NCBI GenBank assembly: GCA_027483285.1
Contig: JAIXUZ010000036.1
Span: 1 to 8,094 of the forward strand
Source: Bacteroidota bacterium
Lineage (GTDB): Bacteria > Bacteroidota > Bacteroidia > CAMBQF01
Direction: 5' to 3'
Length of the DNA: 8,094 nt
A program made the translations under genes and the position numbers. Every line of letters begins with the position of its first letter. The stretch's first letter is position 1. Under the pieces are notes generated by a model. That model searched no databases. It had not been told where the DNA came from and saw only the letters and a program-made list of their open reading frames with translations. Shown here one piece after another: positions 1 to 6,190 of this stretch.

Positions 1-288
1 CAAATGGCTATGCTGGAGCCTAAACTGGCAATACTAGACGAGACCGATTCAGGCCTTGATATTGATGCCTTGCGCATTGTTGCCAATGGCGTAAATAAGC
101 TTAAAAGCCCTGACAATGCTACGGTAGTTATCACCCACTACCAGCGTTTGTTAGATTATATCGTTCCTGATTTTGTGCATGTATTGTACAACGGCCGCAT
201 AGTAAAATCAGGCGGAAAAGAACTGGCTTTGGAACTTGAAGAAAAAGGCTACGATTGGATTAAGAAAGAAGTTGCAGAACTGGCCTAA
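1..288 (+). CDS. sufC: SufC, Fe-S assembly ATPase (C-terminal part, 5' end outside window)
   Basis: ABC-type ATPase of the SufBCD scaffold; it drives the conformational change that lets clusters form on SufB-SufD in the cytosol. The reading frame is open from base 1, so the start codon, Walker A and signature motif lie upstream; about 95 residues remain. Visible are the Walker B/D-loop stretch LAILDETDSGLD, followed by IDALRIVANGVN, which is very characteristic of SufC rather than of transporter ATPases, and the H-loop histidine in VVITHYQRLLDYI. The usual SufC C-terminus follows (VKSGGKELALELEEKGYDWI). Only 2 bp separate its stop from the sufD start, so the two are surely co-transcribed and probably translationally coupled. 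Nothing looks damaged; the truncation is due to the window edge. Confidence 0.96.
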   Translation, partial: QMAMLEPKLAILDETDSGLDIDALRIVANGVNKLKSPDNATVVITHYQRLLDYIVPDFVHVLYNGRIVKSGGKELALELEEKGYDWIKKEVAELA

Positions 289-290
289 TC

Positions 291-1613
291 ATGCAAACAG
301 CAGAAACTATAAGTTTGAAAGATAAGTTTGTAACCGCCTACGATAGGTTTGCAGACATTTACAAAAGCAACAACGCTTTTGTAAACGATCAGCGCGCTAA
401 AGCCATTCAACGCTTTGCAGCCCTTGGCCTGCCTACAAAACGTAACGAGGAATATAAATACGCCAATGTTGATACGCTGTTGCGTACTGATTTTGAACTG
501 GATTTTAACCCCGATTCGAAACTGGACAAAGCAACGGTAGACAGCCTTTTTGTTACAGGCTTAGATGCCCACAAAATTGTATTGGTAAACGGTGTTTATT
601 CTGATGAATTGTCAGATACTGTTACCGAAGAAGGTATTACTGTTTGTTCGCTAACCGATGCGTTTGAGAAATACCCCGTTACGGTAGAAAAGCATTTTAC
701 CAACTATACTACCGGCGAAACCGATGGTTTTTCTGCCTTAAACATGGCGTTTGCCCACCATGGAGTGTACATTCATGTAGCCGCTAAAACTGTTGCTGCT
801 AAGCCTATCTGGGTGTTGAATATTGGCAAAGCTAAAAACAATACCTTGCTGCAAAGCCGTAATCTTATTGTGGTAGAGCGTTTTGCGCAGGCAGAGCTGG
901 TATCATTCTTTGCATCAGTAGAAGGGGAGAATACTACCCTTAGCAATACCGTTTCAGAGATATATGTTGGGCACAACGCCAACCTAAAACATTACCGCAT
1001 TCAAAACAGTAATACCAATGCCGCCCAGGTGCTAACGTCGGAGGTGTTTGTAGAGGCCAACGCCAACTACATTACCAATAACATTACCCTAAGTGGTGGC
1101 TGGGTGCGCAACAACCTGAATATATCATTAAACGGTGCTACCGGCCACGCCGAGCTTTACGGCTTGTATTTGCCCGTTGGCAAGCAGTTGGTAGATAACC
1201 ATACGCTGGTAGACCACCGTGTGCCTAATTGCACCAGCAATGAGTTGTATAAAGGCATAGTTGACGATGAAGGTACTGCTATATTCAACGGTAAGGTGTT
1301 TGTGCGTAAAGACGCCCAAAAAACCAATGCCTACCAAAGCAACAAAAACATATTATTGACAGATACGGCAACGGTAAATACCAAGCCGCAACTAGAGATT
1401 TATGCTGATGATGTTAAGTGTTCGCACGGCTCATCAACCGGCTCGTTAGATACCGATGCGTTGTTTTACCTGCGTTCTCGTGGTATTGACGAAACCAATG
1501 CCAAGGCTTTGCTTATGTATGCCTTTGCTAACGACATCATCAACCATATAGAAATTGCACCATTGCGTGAGTATGTAGATAGCATCATCTCGCAACGTTT
1601 TATTAATTATTAG
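291..1613 (+). CDS. sufD: SufD, Fe-S cluster scaffold subunit
   Basis: SufD pairs with SufB and a SufC dimer to form the scaffold on which Fe-S clusters are built. The 440-residue length is normal for the family. The N-terminal helical region (about 1-100, with the typical RNEEYKYANV) leads into the right-handed beta-helix core, and the C-terminal helical domain carries the hallmark DDVKCSHGSSTGSLD, in which Cys377 and His379 match the E. coli SufD cysteine/histidine pair implicated in cluster assembly. The following RSRGIDETNAKALLMYAF is the conserved SufC-binding helix region. The start is the ATG 2 bp after the sufC stop; no clear Shine-Dalgarno is present, as is usual for Bacteroidota. 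SufB, expected upstream of sufC, is outside the window. Telling SufD from SufB: the length and N-terminus fit SufD. Confidence 0.95.
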   Translation: MQTAETISLKDKFVTAYDRFADIYKSNNAFVNDQRAKAIQRFAALGLPTKRNEEYKYANVDTLLRTDFELDFNPDSKLDKATVDSLFVTGLDAHKIVLVNGVYSDELSDTVTEEGITVCSLTDAFEKYPVTVEKHFTNYTTGETDGFSALNMAFAHHGVYIHVAAKTVAAKPIWVLNIGKAKNNTLLQSRNLIVVERFAQAELVSFFASVEGENTTLSNTVSEIYVGHNANLKHYRIQNSNTNAAQVLTSEVFVEANANYITNNITLSGGWVRNNLNISLNGATGHAELYGLYLPVGKQLVDNHTLVDHRVPNCTSNELYKGIVDDEGTAIFNGKVFVRKDAQKTNAYQSNKNILLTDTATVNTKPQLEIYADDVKCSHGSSTGSLDTDALFYLRSRGIDETNAKALLMYAFANDIINHIEIAPLREYVDSIISQRFINY

Positions 1614-1634
1614 AGGAGAGATTAGCGAGGAGCG

Positions 1635-1660
1635 TGGAGAGGTTTTTTTACTGCTCTCCA
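1635..1660 (+). promoter_or_regulatory. Small hairpin in the sufD–sufS spacer
   Basis: The arms TGGAGAG (1635-1641) and CTCTCCA (1654-1660) pair perfectly over 7 bp around a 12-nt loop containing a run of seven T. It lies in the 57-nt spacer between sufD and sufS, the only real gap in this part of the suf operon, and ends 10 nt before the sufS ATG. The T-run is in the loop and not after the stem, so it does not look like an intrinsic terminator. It might tune sufS translation or protect a processed mRNA end; that role is inference, and a chance hairpin is possible. Confidence 0.3.
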
Positions 1661-1670
1661 AATTTTAAAA

Positions 1671-2918
1671 ATGACAACCAACACCAACATAGCACTGGTA
1701 GCATTCAACGTAGAGAAAATACGCGAAGATTTTCCTATCCTGCAAACTACGGTACATGGCAGGCCGTTGGTATACCTTGATAATGGCGCAACGGCCCAAA
1801 AGCCGCTGGCAGTTATCAATTCCATGGTCAATTATTACAAGGGTTACAATTCCAACGTCCACCGTGGGGTGCATTACCTTAGCCAAAAGGCTACCGATGC
1901 GCACGAGGCTGCTCGCGAGGGTGTCCGTGCCTTTATCAATGCCGAAAAAACACAGGAGGTTATTTTTACCCGTGGCACTACAGAGTCTATAAATATTGTT
2001 GCCCATAGTTTTGGTAAAGCTTTTGTTAACGCGGGCGATGAAATCATCATCACCGCTATGGAACACCATAGCAACATTGTACCCTGGCAAATGCTATGCG
2101 AAGAGCGTGGGGCTATACTCCGCGTTATTCCTATCAATGCTGATGGTGAGTTAATTTTAGTAGAATACGATAAACTGCTAAACGAGCGTACCAAACTGGT
2201 AACCGTGGTGCATGTTTCTAATACGTTAGGTACGGTTAACCCCGTTAAAGAGATTATAGCCAAAGCCCATGCTGTAGGCGCTGCCGTGCTTATTGATGGC
2301 GCCCAAAGCATACAACACATGGCGGTTGATGTTCAGGATTTGGATGCCGATTTCTTTGTCTTTTCGGGCCACAAATTATTCGGCCCAACAGGTATTGGTG
2401 TGCTATATGGTAAAGAGCAATACCTGAACGCTATGCCCCCTTACCAGGGCGGTGGCAGCATGATAAAACAGGTAACGTTAGAAAAGACTACCTACAACGA
2501 ACTTCCCTTTAAATTTGAAGCCGGTACACCGCACGTAGAAGGTATTATTGGGCTTGGTGCTGCTATAGATTATATCAACGCCATAGGCATAGTCAACATT
2601 GCCGCTTACGAGCACGAATTGGTAGCATATGCGGTTGAACAGCTTAGCACAATAGAAGGCCTTCGTTTTATAGGCAATGCCAAAGAAAGGGTAAGTGTTC
2701 TGTCTTTTCTTATTGGTGATATCCACCCGTACGATGTGGGCGTTATCCTTGATAAACTGGGCATAGCCGTGCGCACAGGCCACCACTGTTGCCAACCCAT
2801 CATGGATATTTTCTCTATTCCCGGAACCGTGCGTGCCTCATTCGCATTTTACAACACTAAAGCTGAGGTTGATGCTTTGGTAGCAGGCTTGCTAAAGGCT
2901 AAGGCTATGTTGTCGTAG
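1671..2918 (+). CDS. sufS: SufS, cysteine desulfurase (class V aminotransferase fold)
   Basis: PLP enzyme that removes sulfur from L-cysteine as a persulfide and releases alanine, feeding sulfur to SufBCD in the cytosol. At 415 residues it is of normal length. Seen in order: the N-terminal IREDFPIL and VYLDNGATAQKP, the cofactor-stacking histidine in TAMEHHSN (about 132), the Asp of DGAQS (209) that contacts the pyridine nitrogen, the Schiff-base lysine in FSGHKLFGPTG (Lys235), and the catalytic cysteine in RTGHHCCQP (Cys373 by alignment with E. coli SufS; a second Cys follows directly). The R-x-GHHC context marks the group II (SufS) type rather than IscS/NifS. The start ATG follows an A-rich stretch (AATTTTAAAA). 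No sufE or sufU follows immediately, so its sulfur acceptor must be encoded elsewhere. Confidence 0.95.
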   Translation: MTTNTNIALVAFNVEKIREDFPILQTTVHGRPLVYLDNGATAQKPLAVINSMVNYYKGYNSNVHRGVHYLSQKATDAHEAAREGVRAFINAEKTQEVIFTRGTTESINIVAHSFGKAFVNAGDEIIITAMEHHSNIVPWQMLCEERGAILRVIPINADGELILVEYDKLLNERTKLVTVVHVSNTLGTVNPVKEIIAKAHAVGAAVLIDGAQSIQHMAVDVQDLDADFFVFSGHKLFGPTGIGVLYGKEQYLNAMPPYQGGGSMIKQVTLEKTTYNELPFKFEAGTPHVEGIIGLGAAIDYINAIGIVNIAAYEHELVAYAVEQLSTIEGLRFIGNAKERVSVLSFLIGDIHPYDVGVILDKLGIAVRTGHHCCQPIMDIFSIPGTVRASFAFYNTKAEVDALVAGLLKAKAMLS

Positions 2919-2920
2919 TA

Positions 2921-3517
2921 ATGCTGCATCTTTATACCTTAGCTGATACTACTGCTATGGATTTTATTCTGTTCAACCCACTATTCAATTGCGTTATTGA
3001 ATGTTCCCGCATAATTGCTTTGGTATGCGTAGTGTATTGGTTTATCAAAAGGGGTAACCTTAAAAGCCAAATGCATAAGTGGATTATAGCAGCAAATAAC
3101 CTGTTTTTAATTTCCGCGCTTATTCATGGCATAGCCTATATTAATGAGTTTTTCTTCTCGTGGTTTGCTGGTGTTGAGTACGAACAATATGCATTTGTAA
3201 ACCGCATTACCGGCCCCTATTGGTGGGCGTATTTGTATTTGATTGCAAATAGCGTACTGTTGCCAAACTTGTTATGGTTTAAGCCTATCCGCCATTCAGC
3301 GTGGATATTACCGGCACTTATTTTTCCTTCTCTAATTGAGCCAATTATTATAGTAACGACCAGCTTTCACCGCGATTATCTTCCTACATCGTGGACTATA
3401 TTCAATCCCTTCTTCGTAGGTTGCATTAATCTATTAGTATACGCAGCATTGCTTACAGCTACCTATTACATCATCCATTGGCATCAAAAGCGCAAACAAT
3501 CAATTATTAATCAGTAG
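2921..3517 (+). CDS. Five-helix membrane protein resembling the C-terminal half of NrfD/ActC
   Basis: A 198-residue integral membrane protein with five likely helices (about 22-42, 54-78, 98-119, 128-147, 163-186). From recall of the family, the stretch from about residue 86 to 160 follows the pattern seen late in Bacteroidota ActC/NrfD-like subunits: YEQYAFVNR, TGPYWWAYLY, PNLLWFKPIR, then a helix ending in IIIVTTSFHRDYLPTSW. In ActC these lie in the second four-helix bundle of a roughly 10-helix, 450-plus-residue protein that meets quinol; here the first half is absent. The usual GMWFER-like motif is changed to LIEPIII, keeping Glu140 but with Pro in place of Arg. The ATG is 2 bp after the sufS stop, so it is probably co-transcribed; Met13 (2957) is an alternative start directly before the first hydrophobic segment. 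Function unknown; the homology is a judgement by eye. Confidence 0.6.
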   Translation: MLHLYTLADTTAMDFILFNPLFNCVIECSRIIALVCVVYWFIKRGNLKSQMHKWIIAANNLFLISALIHGIAYINEFFFSWFAGVEYEQYAFVNRITGPYWWAYLYLIANSVLLPNLLWFKPIRHSAWILPALIFPSLIEPIIIVTTSFHRDYLPTSWTIFNPFFVGCINLLVYAALLTATYYIIHWHQKRKQSIINQ

Positions 3518-3530
3518 TATTAGCTAATTA

Positions 3531-4112
3531 TTATGACTGCAGTATAGGCGGTTGGCCTTCATCACTTTGCTGGGGTGGGTTTTCATCAATTATTGGAATA
3601 ACAACCGGCTTGCGCAATTCTACTATGTTGTAAATGATAATACTTATGGGGATGAGCAATGCCAGGTAAAAGCCAATATCCAGCCCCCACGATAGCGTAA
3701 TAGGCCCCAGTTCTGCCTTCTCGTTCACCTTCATTATACTGTATTCCATGCGGGCTAATTCGGCCAGCAGGCCAAATATCACTACCCCGTGAAAAATAGA
3801 CGATAGTTTGCGAATTTTACGCTCTTCCCTGCCCTTAAGTGTTAAAACCAATATAGTAGTGCCCGCAGCCAATAAAATAACAAGCGTGGCGAGCAAAGGG
3901 TACGATAGCATTTTGCGTTTATCGGTGCTGCTGCTGCTGTTCATTATTTTCTTACCGAACATCCCCTGGTCGCCGGCATTAATATCGGCTCCGGTAGCCA
4001 TTTGCACACCACTAAAGGTAGCCAGCTTTACACCGTTGCATTTAATGCTTAAAAAAGGCAGTAAGAAACAAAGTATTACTACACCAAACGAACCCGGATT
4101 GATAAAACGCAT
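3531..4112 (-). CDS. Unrecognised four-helix membrane protein
   Basis: I do not recognise a named family. The 193-residue product has an N-terminal hydrophobic segment (about 9-24) ending in LPFLSIKC, a polar stretch with CNGVKLATFSGVQMATG (25-41) that resembles a motif in small uncharacterised Bacteroidota membrane proteins, then helices at about 70-92, 103-122 and 139-164. The C-terminus (170-193) is rich in Pro, Gln, Asp and Glu and probably exposed. The cysteine at 25 is preceded by Lys, so this is not a normal lipobox. The gene converges on the suf operon with only 13 bp between stop codons. A possible promoter lies just upstream. It may follow fabH on the same strand, but a 159-bp spacer separates them, so independent transcription is more likely. 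Confidence 0.75.
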   Translation of the reverse strand: MRFINPGSFGVVILCFLLPFLSIKCNGVKLATFSGVQMATGADINAGDQGMFGKKIMNSSSSTDKRKMLSYPLLATLVILLAAGTTILVLTLKGREERKIRKLSSIFHGVVIFGLLAELARMEYSIMKVNEKAELGPITLSWGLDIGFYLALLIPISIIIYNIVELRKPVVIPIIDENPPQQSDEGQPPILQS

Positions 4113-4129
4113 AGTTATTTAAGTTTAGG

Positions 4130-4160
4130 TAAATGTAGCTATCCAATTCATAATTCACAA
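4130..4160 (-). promoter_or_regulatory. Possible promoter for the four-helix membrane protein gene
   Basis: On the minus strand, TACATTTA (4137 to 4130) matches seven of eight positions of the Bacteroidota -7 box TAnnTTTG, 17 bp before the ATG. A TTG (4160 to 4158) sits 20 bp further upstream, the spacing expected for a -33 element, and falls inside a heptamer array. Assigned by consensus only. Confidence 0.35.
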
Positions 4161-4180
4161 TGCAGAATGCAAAATGATAA
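4146..4180. repeat. Degenerate 7-bp tandem array A (5 units)
   Basis: Units read ATTCATA, ATTCACA, ATGCAGA, ATGCAAA, ATGATAA at an exact 7-bp period. It lies between fabH and the downstream minus-strand gene, and overlaps the possible -33 region of that gene. The unit sequence differs from the other arrays in the window, but the period and copy number are the same. Function unknown. Confidence 0.65.
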
Positions 4181-4239
4181 CTGAGCAATAGTTTGCTACA
4201 GATTATAAATGTCTAATAATAAAATTTTCTAATGAAGTA

Positions 4240-4274
4240 TTAACTAACCCCTAGCACCTATAACCTACCACCTA
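4240..4274 (-). repeat. TAG-headed 7-bp tandem array B at the fabH 3' end (5 units)
   Basis: Read on the minus strand from the fabH stop codon, the units are TAGGTGG, TAGGTTA, TAGGTGC, TAGGGGT, TAGTTAA. Each begins with TAG, and the first TAG is the fabH stop itself. Since 7 is 1 modulo 3, successive TAGs step through the three frames, so any ribosome that reads through or slips is stopped within 21 bp. The regular period is seen directly; a role in stopping translation is inference. Confidence 0.75.
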
Positions 4275-5261
4275 GTAAGCCCATTTAAGATAAACCGAAC
4301 CCCAGGTGAAACCGCCGCCAAAAGCAGCCAGTACTATGTTATCACCTTTTTTAAGTTGGCTCTCCCACTCCCACAGGCACAGCGGAATAGTGCCATTGGT
4401 GGTATTTCCGTAACGTTGAATGTTTAACATTACCTTATCCATACCTACACCCATACGGTTGGCCGTAGCCTCTATAATACGCAGGTTAGCCTGGTGGGGC
4501 ACCAACCACGCCACATCATCGGCGGTAAGGTTGTTACGCTCCATTATCTCTGCTGATACGTCAGCCATGCGGGTAACGGCGAATTTAAAAACTGCTTGCC
4601 CTTCCTGGTAAACGTAATGCTGTCGGGCATCAACCGTTTCGTGGCTGGCAGGGCGCCTGCTTCCACCTGCTTTTTGGTGCAAATGGGTGCAGCCTGCACC
4701 GTCACTCTTCAAAATAGAATCCTGTATGCCATTGCCTTCGGTATCAGCCTCAAGCAATACAGCACCTGCGCCATCGCCAAAAATAACACAGGTTTGGCGG
4801 TCGGTATAGTCTATTATTGACGACATTTTATCGGCACCAATAACCAGTACCTTTTTATGGGTGCCGCTTTCTATAAACTTTGATGCGGTAACTAATGAAT
4901 AGATAAAGCCCGAACAGGCAGCTTGCAAATCGTAGCTAAAGGCGTTTACAGCGCCAATTTTATCTGCAATAATGTTAGCAGTTGCAGGAAACTGCATATC
5001 GGGCGTGGTGGTAGCACAAATAATAAGGTCCAGCTCAGCGGCAGATATTCCGCGCTTAGCCAGGACCCCTTTAGCGGCTTCTACCGCCATTACTGATGTA
5101 CCTTGATTTTCGCCCTTTAAAATACGGCGTTCTTTTATGCCCGTGCGGCTGGTTATCCACTCATCCGTGGTTTCCACCATTTGCTCCAACTCTGCGTTGT
5201 TAAGCACATAAGGTGGTACATAACCGCTAACGGCCGTAATGGCCGCCCTTACTTTTTGCAT
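4272..5261 (-). CDS. fabH: FabH, beta-ketoacyl-ACP synthase III
   Basis: Starts fatty acid synthesis by condensing acetyl-CoA or a branched acyl-CoA primer with malonyl-ACP. The 329 residues have the thiolase fold; the catalytic triad is visible as Cys116 in LQAACSGF, His256 in VPHQAN and Asn286 in YGNTTNGTIPL. The N-terminal TDEWITSRTGIKERRI (32-47) and C-terminal AAFGGGFTWGSVYLKW are standard for FabH. The ATG at 5261 follows the rpmF stop by 24 bp, and the family N-terminus (AAITAVSGYVPPYVLNN) supports this start. In the E. coli order plsX lies between rpmF and fabH; here it is missing, and no accB/accC follows. The stop codon is the first TAG of a heptamer array. Acetyl or branched-chain primer preference cannot be read from the sequence. 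Confidence 0.96.
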   Translation of the reverse strand: MQKVRAAITAVSGYVPPYVLNNAELEQMVETTDEWITSRTGIKERRILKGENQGTSVMAVEAAKGVLAKRGISAAELDLIICATTTPDMQFPATANIIADKIGAVNAFSYDLQAACSGFIYSLVTASKFIESGTHKKVLVIGADKMSSIIDYTDRQTCVIFGDGAGAVLLEADTEGNGIQDSILKSDGAGCTHLHQKAGGSRRPASHETVDARQHYVYQEGQAVFKFAVTRMADVSAEIMERNNLTADDVAWLVPHQANLRIIEATANRMGVGMDKVMLNIQRYGNTTNGTIPLCLWEWESQLKKGDNIVLAAFGGGFTWGSVYLKWAY

Positions 5262-5285
5262 ACGGGCTATTACTTAGTTATAAAA

Positions 5286-5477
5286 CTAAGCTGTTGCTGT
5301 TTTATCAATAACCACTTTGCCTTTGTAATACAATTTACCTTCGTGCCAGTGGGCGCGGTGTAAAATGTGGGGCATACCGGTTGATGAGTCTGTAGCAATA
5401 GGCATTGAAGTAGCCTTATAGTGCGTACGGCGTTTATCGCGGCGAGATTTCGAAATCTTATGCTTAGGATGTGCCAT
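5286..5477 (-). CDS. rpmF: Ribosomal protein L32
   Basis: Small basic protein of the 50S subunit. The 63 residues open with MAHPKHKISKSRRDKRRTHY, the family's N-terminal signature, and continue with the Bacteroidota-like LHRAHWHEGKLYYKGKVVI. It contains no cysteine at all, so it is a zinc-independent form lacking the CxxC ribbon found in many bacterial L32 proteins. It starts 2 bp after the DUF177 stop and is followed by fabH 24 bp later, the conserved pairing that co-expresses a ribosomal protein with fatty acid synthesis. The C-terminal DKTATA tail is a little longer than I would expect. Confidence 0.97.
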   Translation of the reverse strand: MAHPKHKISKSRRDKRRTHYKATSMPIATDSSTGMPHILHRAHWHEGKLYYKGKVVIDKTATA

Positions 5478-5479
5478 TG

Positions 5480-6061
5480 TTATTCTTTTTTACTTTTATT
5501 GTCGTTATTATTATCGTCTAATAAATTTTTAAGCTTTTGCCAGCGCGGGTCTGGTTCAGGCTCTGTAATTTCATCTTCTTCGTCGTCTCCGGTTAAAATA
5601 ATCCCGCTAAGGCGGTTTCCTATTTCAGTGTCGCAATACTTGTCGGTTTCGTCGCAATCTGCGGGAACCCTGCGGTATGGCACCGTAATACCTATAAACT
5701 CGTAAATAAGCGGGGCTACGTCTATCTCATGCGCCTCTATAGGCAACACAAAAACATCGTCGCTTTCGTCGCCGCTTACCGTGCCAAACTTAATAACCAC
5801 TTTGTTTTTACCTTCAATAGGCAACTGGATATCGTTAAGGCAACGGTCGCACTCGGTATCAAAAACACCTTTGTGCGTAAACTCGAGCAATAGCATGTTG
5901 GCCGATTTGGTAATGTCTAAAACCACCTTTATCTGGCCGCTATGTATTAATTCTGTACCGTAAACGTCAAAGAACTTTTTGTCAATATCAAACTCATAAG
6001 TATGCTTTCCTATACTTAGTCCCGTAAAGGGAATCACATATTCACGAAGCTTACTCACCAC
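5480..6061 (-). CDS. DUF177 / YceD-like protein (GTG start)
   Basis: Member of the YceD (DUF177) family, encoded directly before rpmF in many bacteria and linked to 23S rRNA/large-subunit accumulation in E. coli and plants. The 193 residues show the N-terminal REYVIPFTGLSIGKHTYEF, the paired cysteines CDRC (71-74), the central acidic SGDESDDVFVLP, Cys136 and Cys143, and the family's DPRWQKLKNLL (171-181) before an Asn/Asp/Lys tail. No in-frame ATG precedes the conserved region: the frame has a stop at 6071-6073, so translation begins at GTG 6061 or the adjacent GTG at 6058, giving MVSKLREY or MSKLREY. A purine stretch AAAAAGGA (minus strand, about 6072-6065) may serve as ribosome binding site. 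First gene of the rpmF–fabH operon. Confidence 0.9.
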   Translation of the reverse strand: MVSKLREYVIPFTGLSIGKHTYEFDIDKKFFDVYGTELIHSGQIKVVLDITKSANMLLLEFTHKGVFDTECDRCLNDIQLPIEGKNKVVIKFGTVSGDESDDVFVLPIEAHEIDVAPLIYEFIGITVPYRRVPADCDETDKYCDTEIGNRLSGIILTGDDEEDEITEPEPDPRWQKLKNLLDDNNNDNKSKKE

Positions 6062-6084
6062 TATTCCTTTTTACGAAAGGACGG

Positions 6085-6092
6085 CAAAGATA
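6085..6092 (-). promoter_or_regulatory. -7 promoter box for the DUF177–rpmF–fabH operon
   Basis: TATCTTTG on the minus strand (6092 to 6085) is an exact match to the Bacteroidota -7 consensus TAnnTTTG and is followed by C. It lies 23 bp before the GTG at 6061, leaving a short leader that contains the AAAAAGGA stretch. No convincing -33 TTG is seen 19-21 bp upstream. A second, more distal -7 box for this operon is in the palindrome at 6186-6233. Confidence 0.55.
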
Positions 6093-6155
6093 ATATTATT
6101 TTGTTAATAAATAGCCATTAGGGCAAGAAAATTCAATCAGGGATTGATTAAGAAC

Positions 6156-6190
6156 CATCAACTGACTACTGACTACTGATTACTACCGCA
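6156..6190. repeat. 7-bp tandem array C in the divergent spacer
   Basis: Units CATCAAC, TGACTAC, TGACTAC, TGATTAC, then TACCGCA (degenerate, merging into the palindrome). On the plus strand TGA recurs at 6163, 6170 and 6177; on the minus strand TAA, TAG and TAG recur at 6182, 6175 and 6168. Both strands are therefore closed in all three frames within about 20 bp. It lies between serS and the DUF177 operon and overlaps the left end of the inverted repeat. Confidence 0.7.

Noticed and set aside
1635..1660. Hairpin before sufS as a transcription terminator
   Set aside because: The T-run is inside the loop, the stem is only 7 bp, and the genes on both sides belong to one operon.
1665..2090. 141-codon open frame antisense to sufS
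   Set aside because: Lies wholly opposite a strongly conserved cysteine desulfurase; no promoter or recognisable protein pattern.
1874..2320. 148-codon open frame antisense to sufS
   Set aside because: Low-complexity Ser/Thr/Ala translation typical of an antisense shadow; overlaps catalytic-region codons of sufS.
2478..2795. 105-codon open frame antisense to the sufS 3' part
   Set aside because: Shadow of sufS; no recognisable motif.
3518..3530. Terminator between the convergent suf operon and membrane protein gene
   Set aside because: Only 13 AT-rich bases separate the stops and no stable hairpin with a T-tract can be drawn.
3808..4122. Plus-strand open frame opposite the four-helix membrane protein
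   Set aside because: The minus-strand frame has coherent membrane helices, a start with a possible promoter and a full-length frame; the plus frame is its shadow.
4596..4820. Plus-strand open frame opposite fabH
   Set aside because: Overlaps essential FabH residues on the other strand and has no own signals.
5421..5705. Plus-strand Ser/Leu-rich open frame opposite rpmF and DUF177
   Set aside because: Ser/Leu runs arise from the Asp/Glu/Lys/Asn-rich tail codons of DUF177 read backwards; not a gene.
6156..6190. Heptamer array as a CRISPR array
   Set aside because: Units are 7 bp and contiguous with no spacers.
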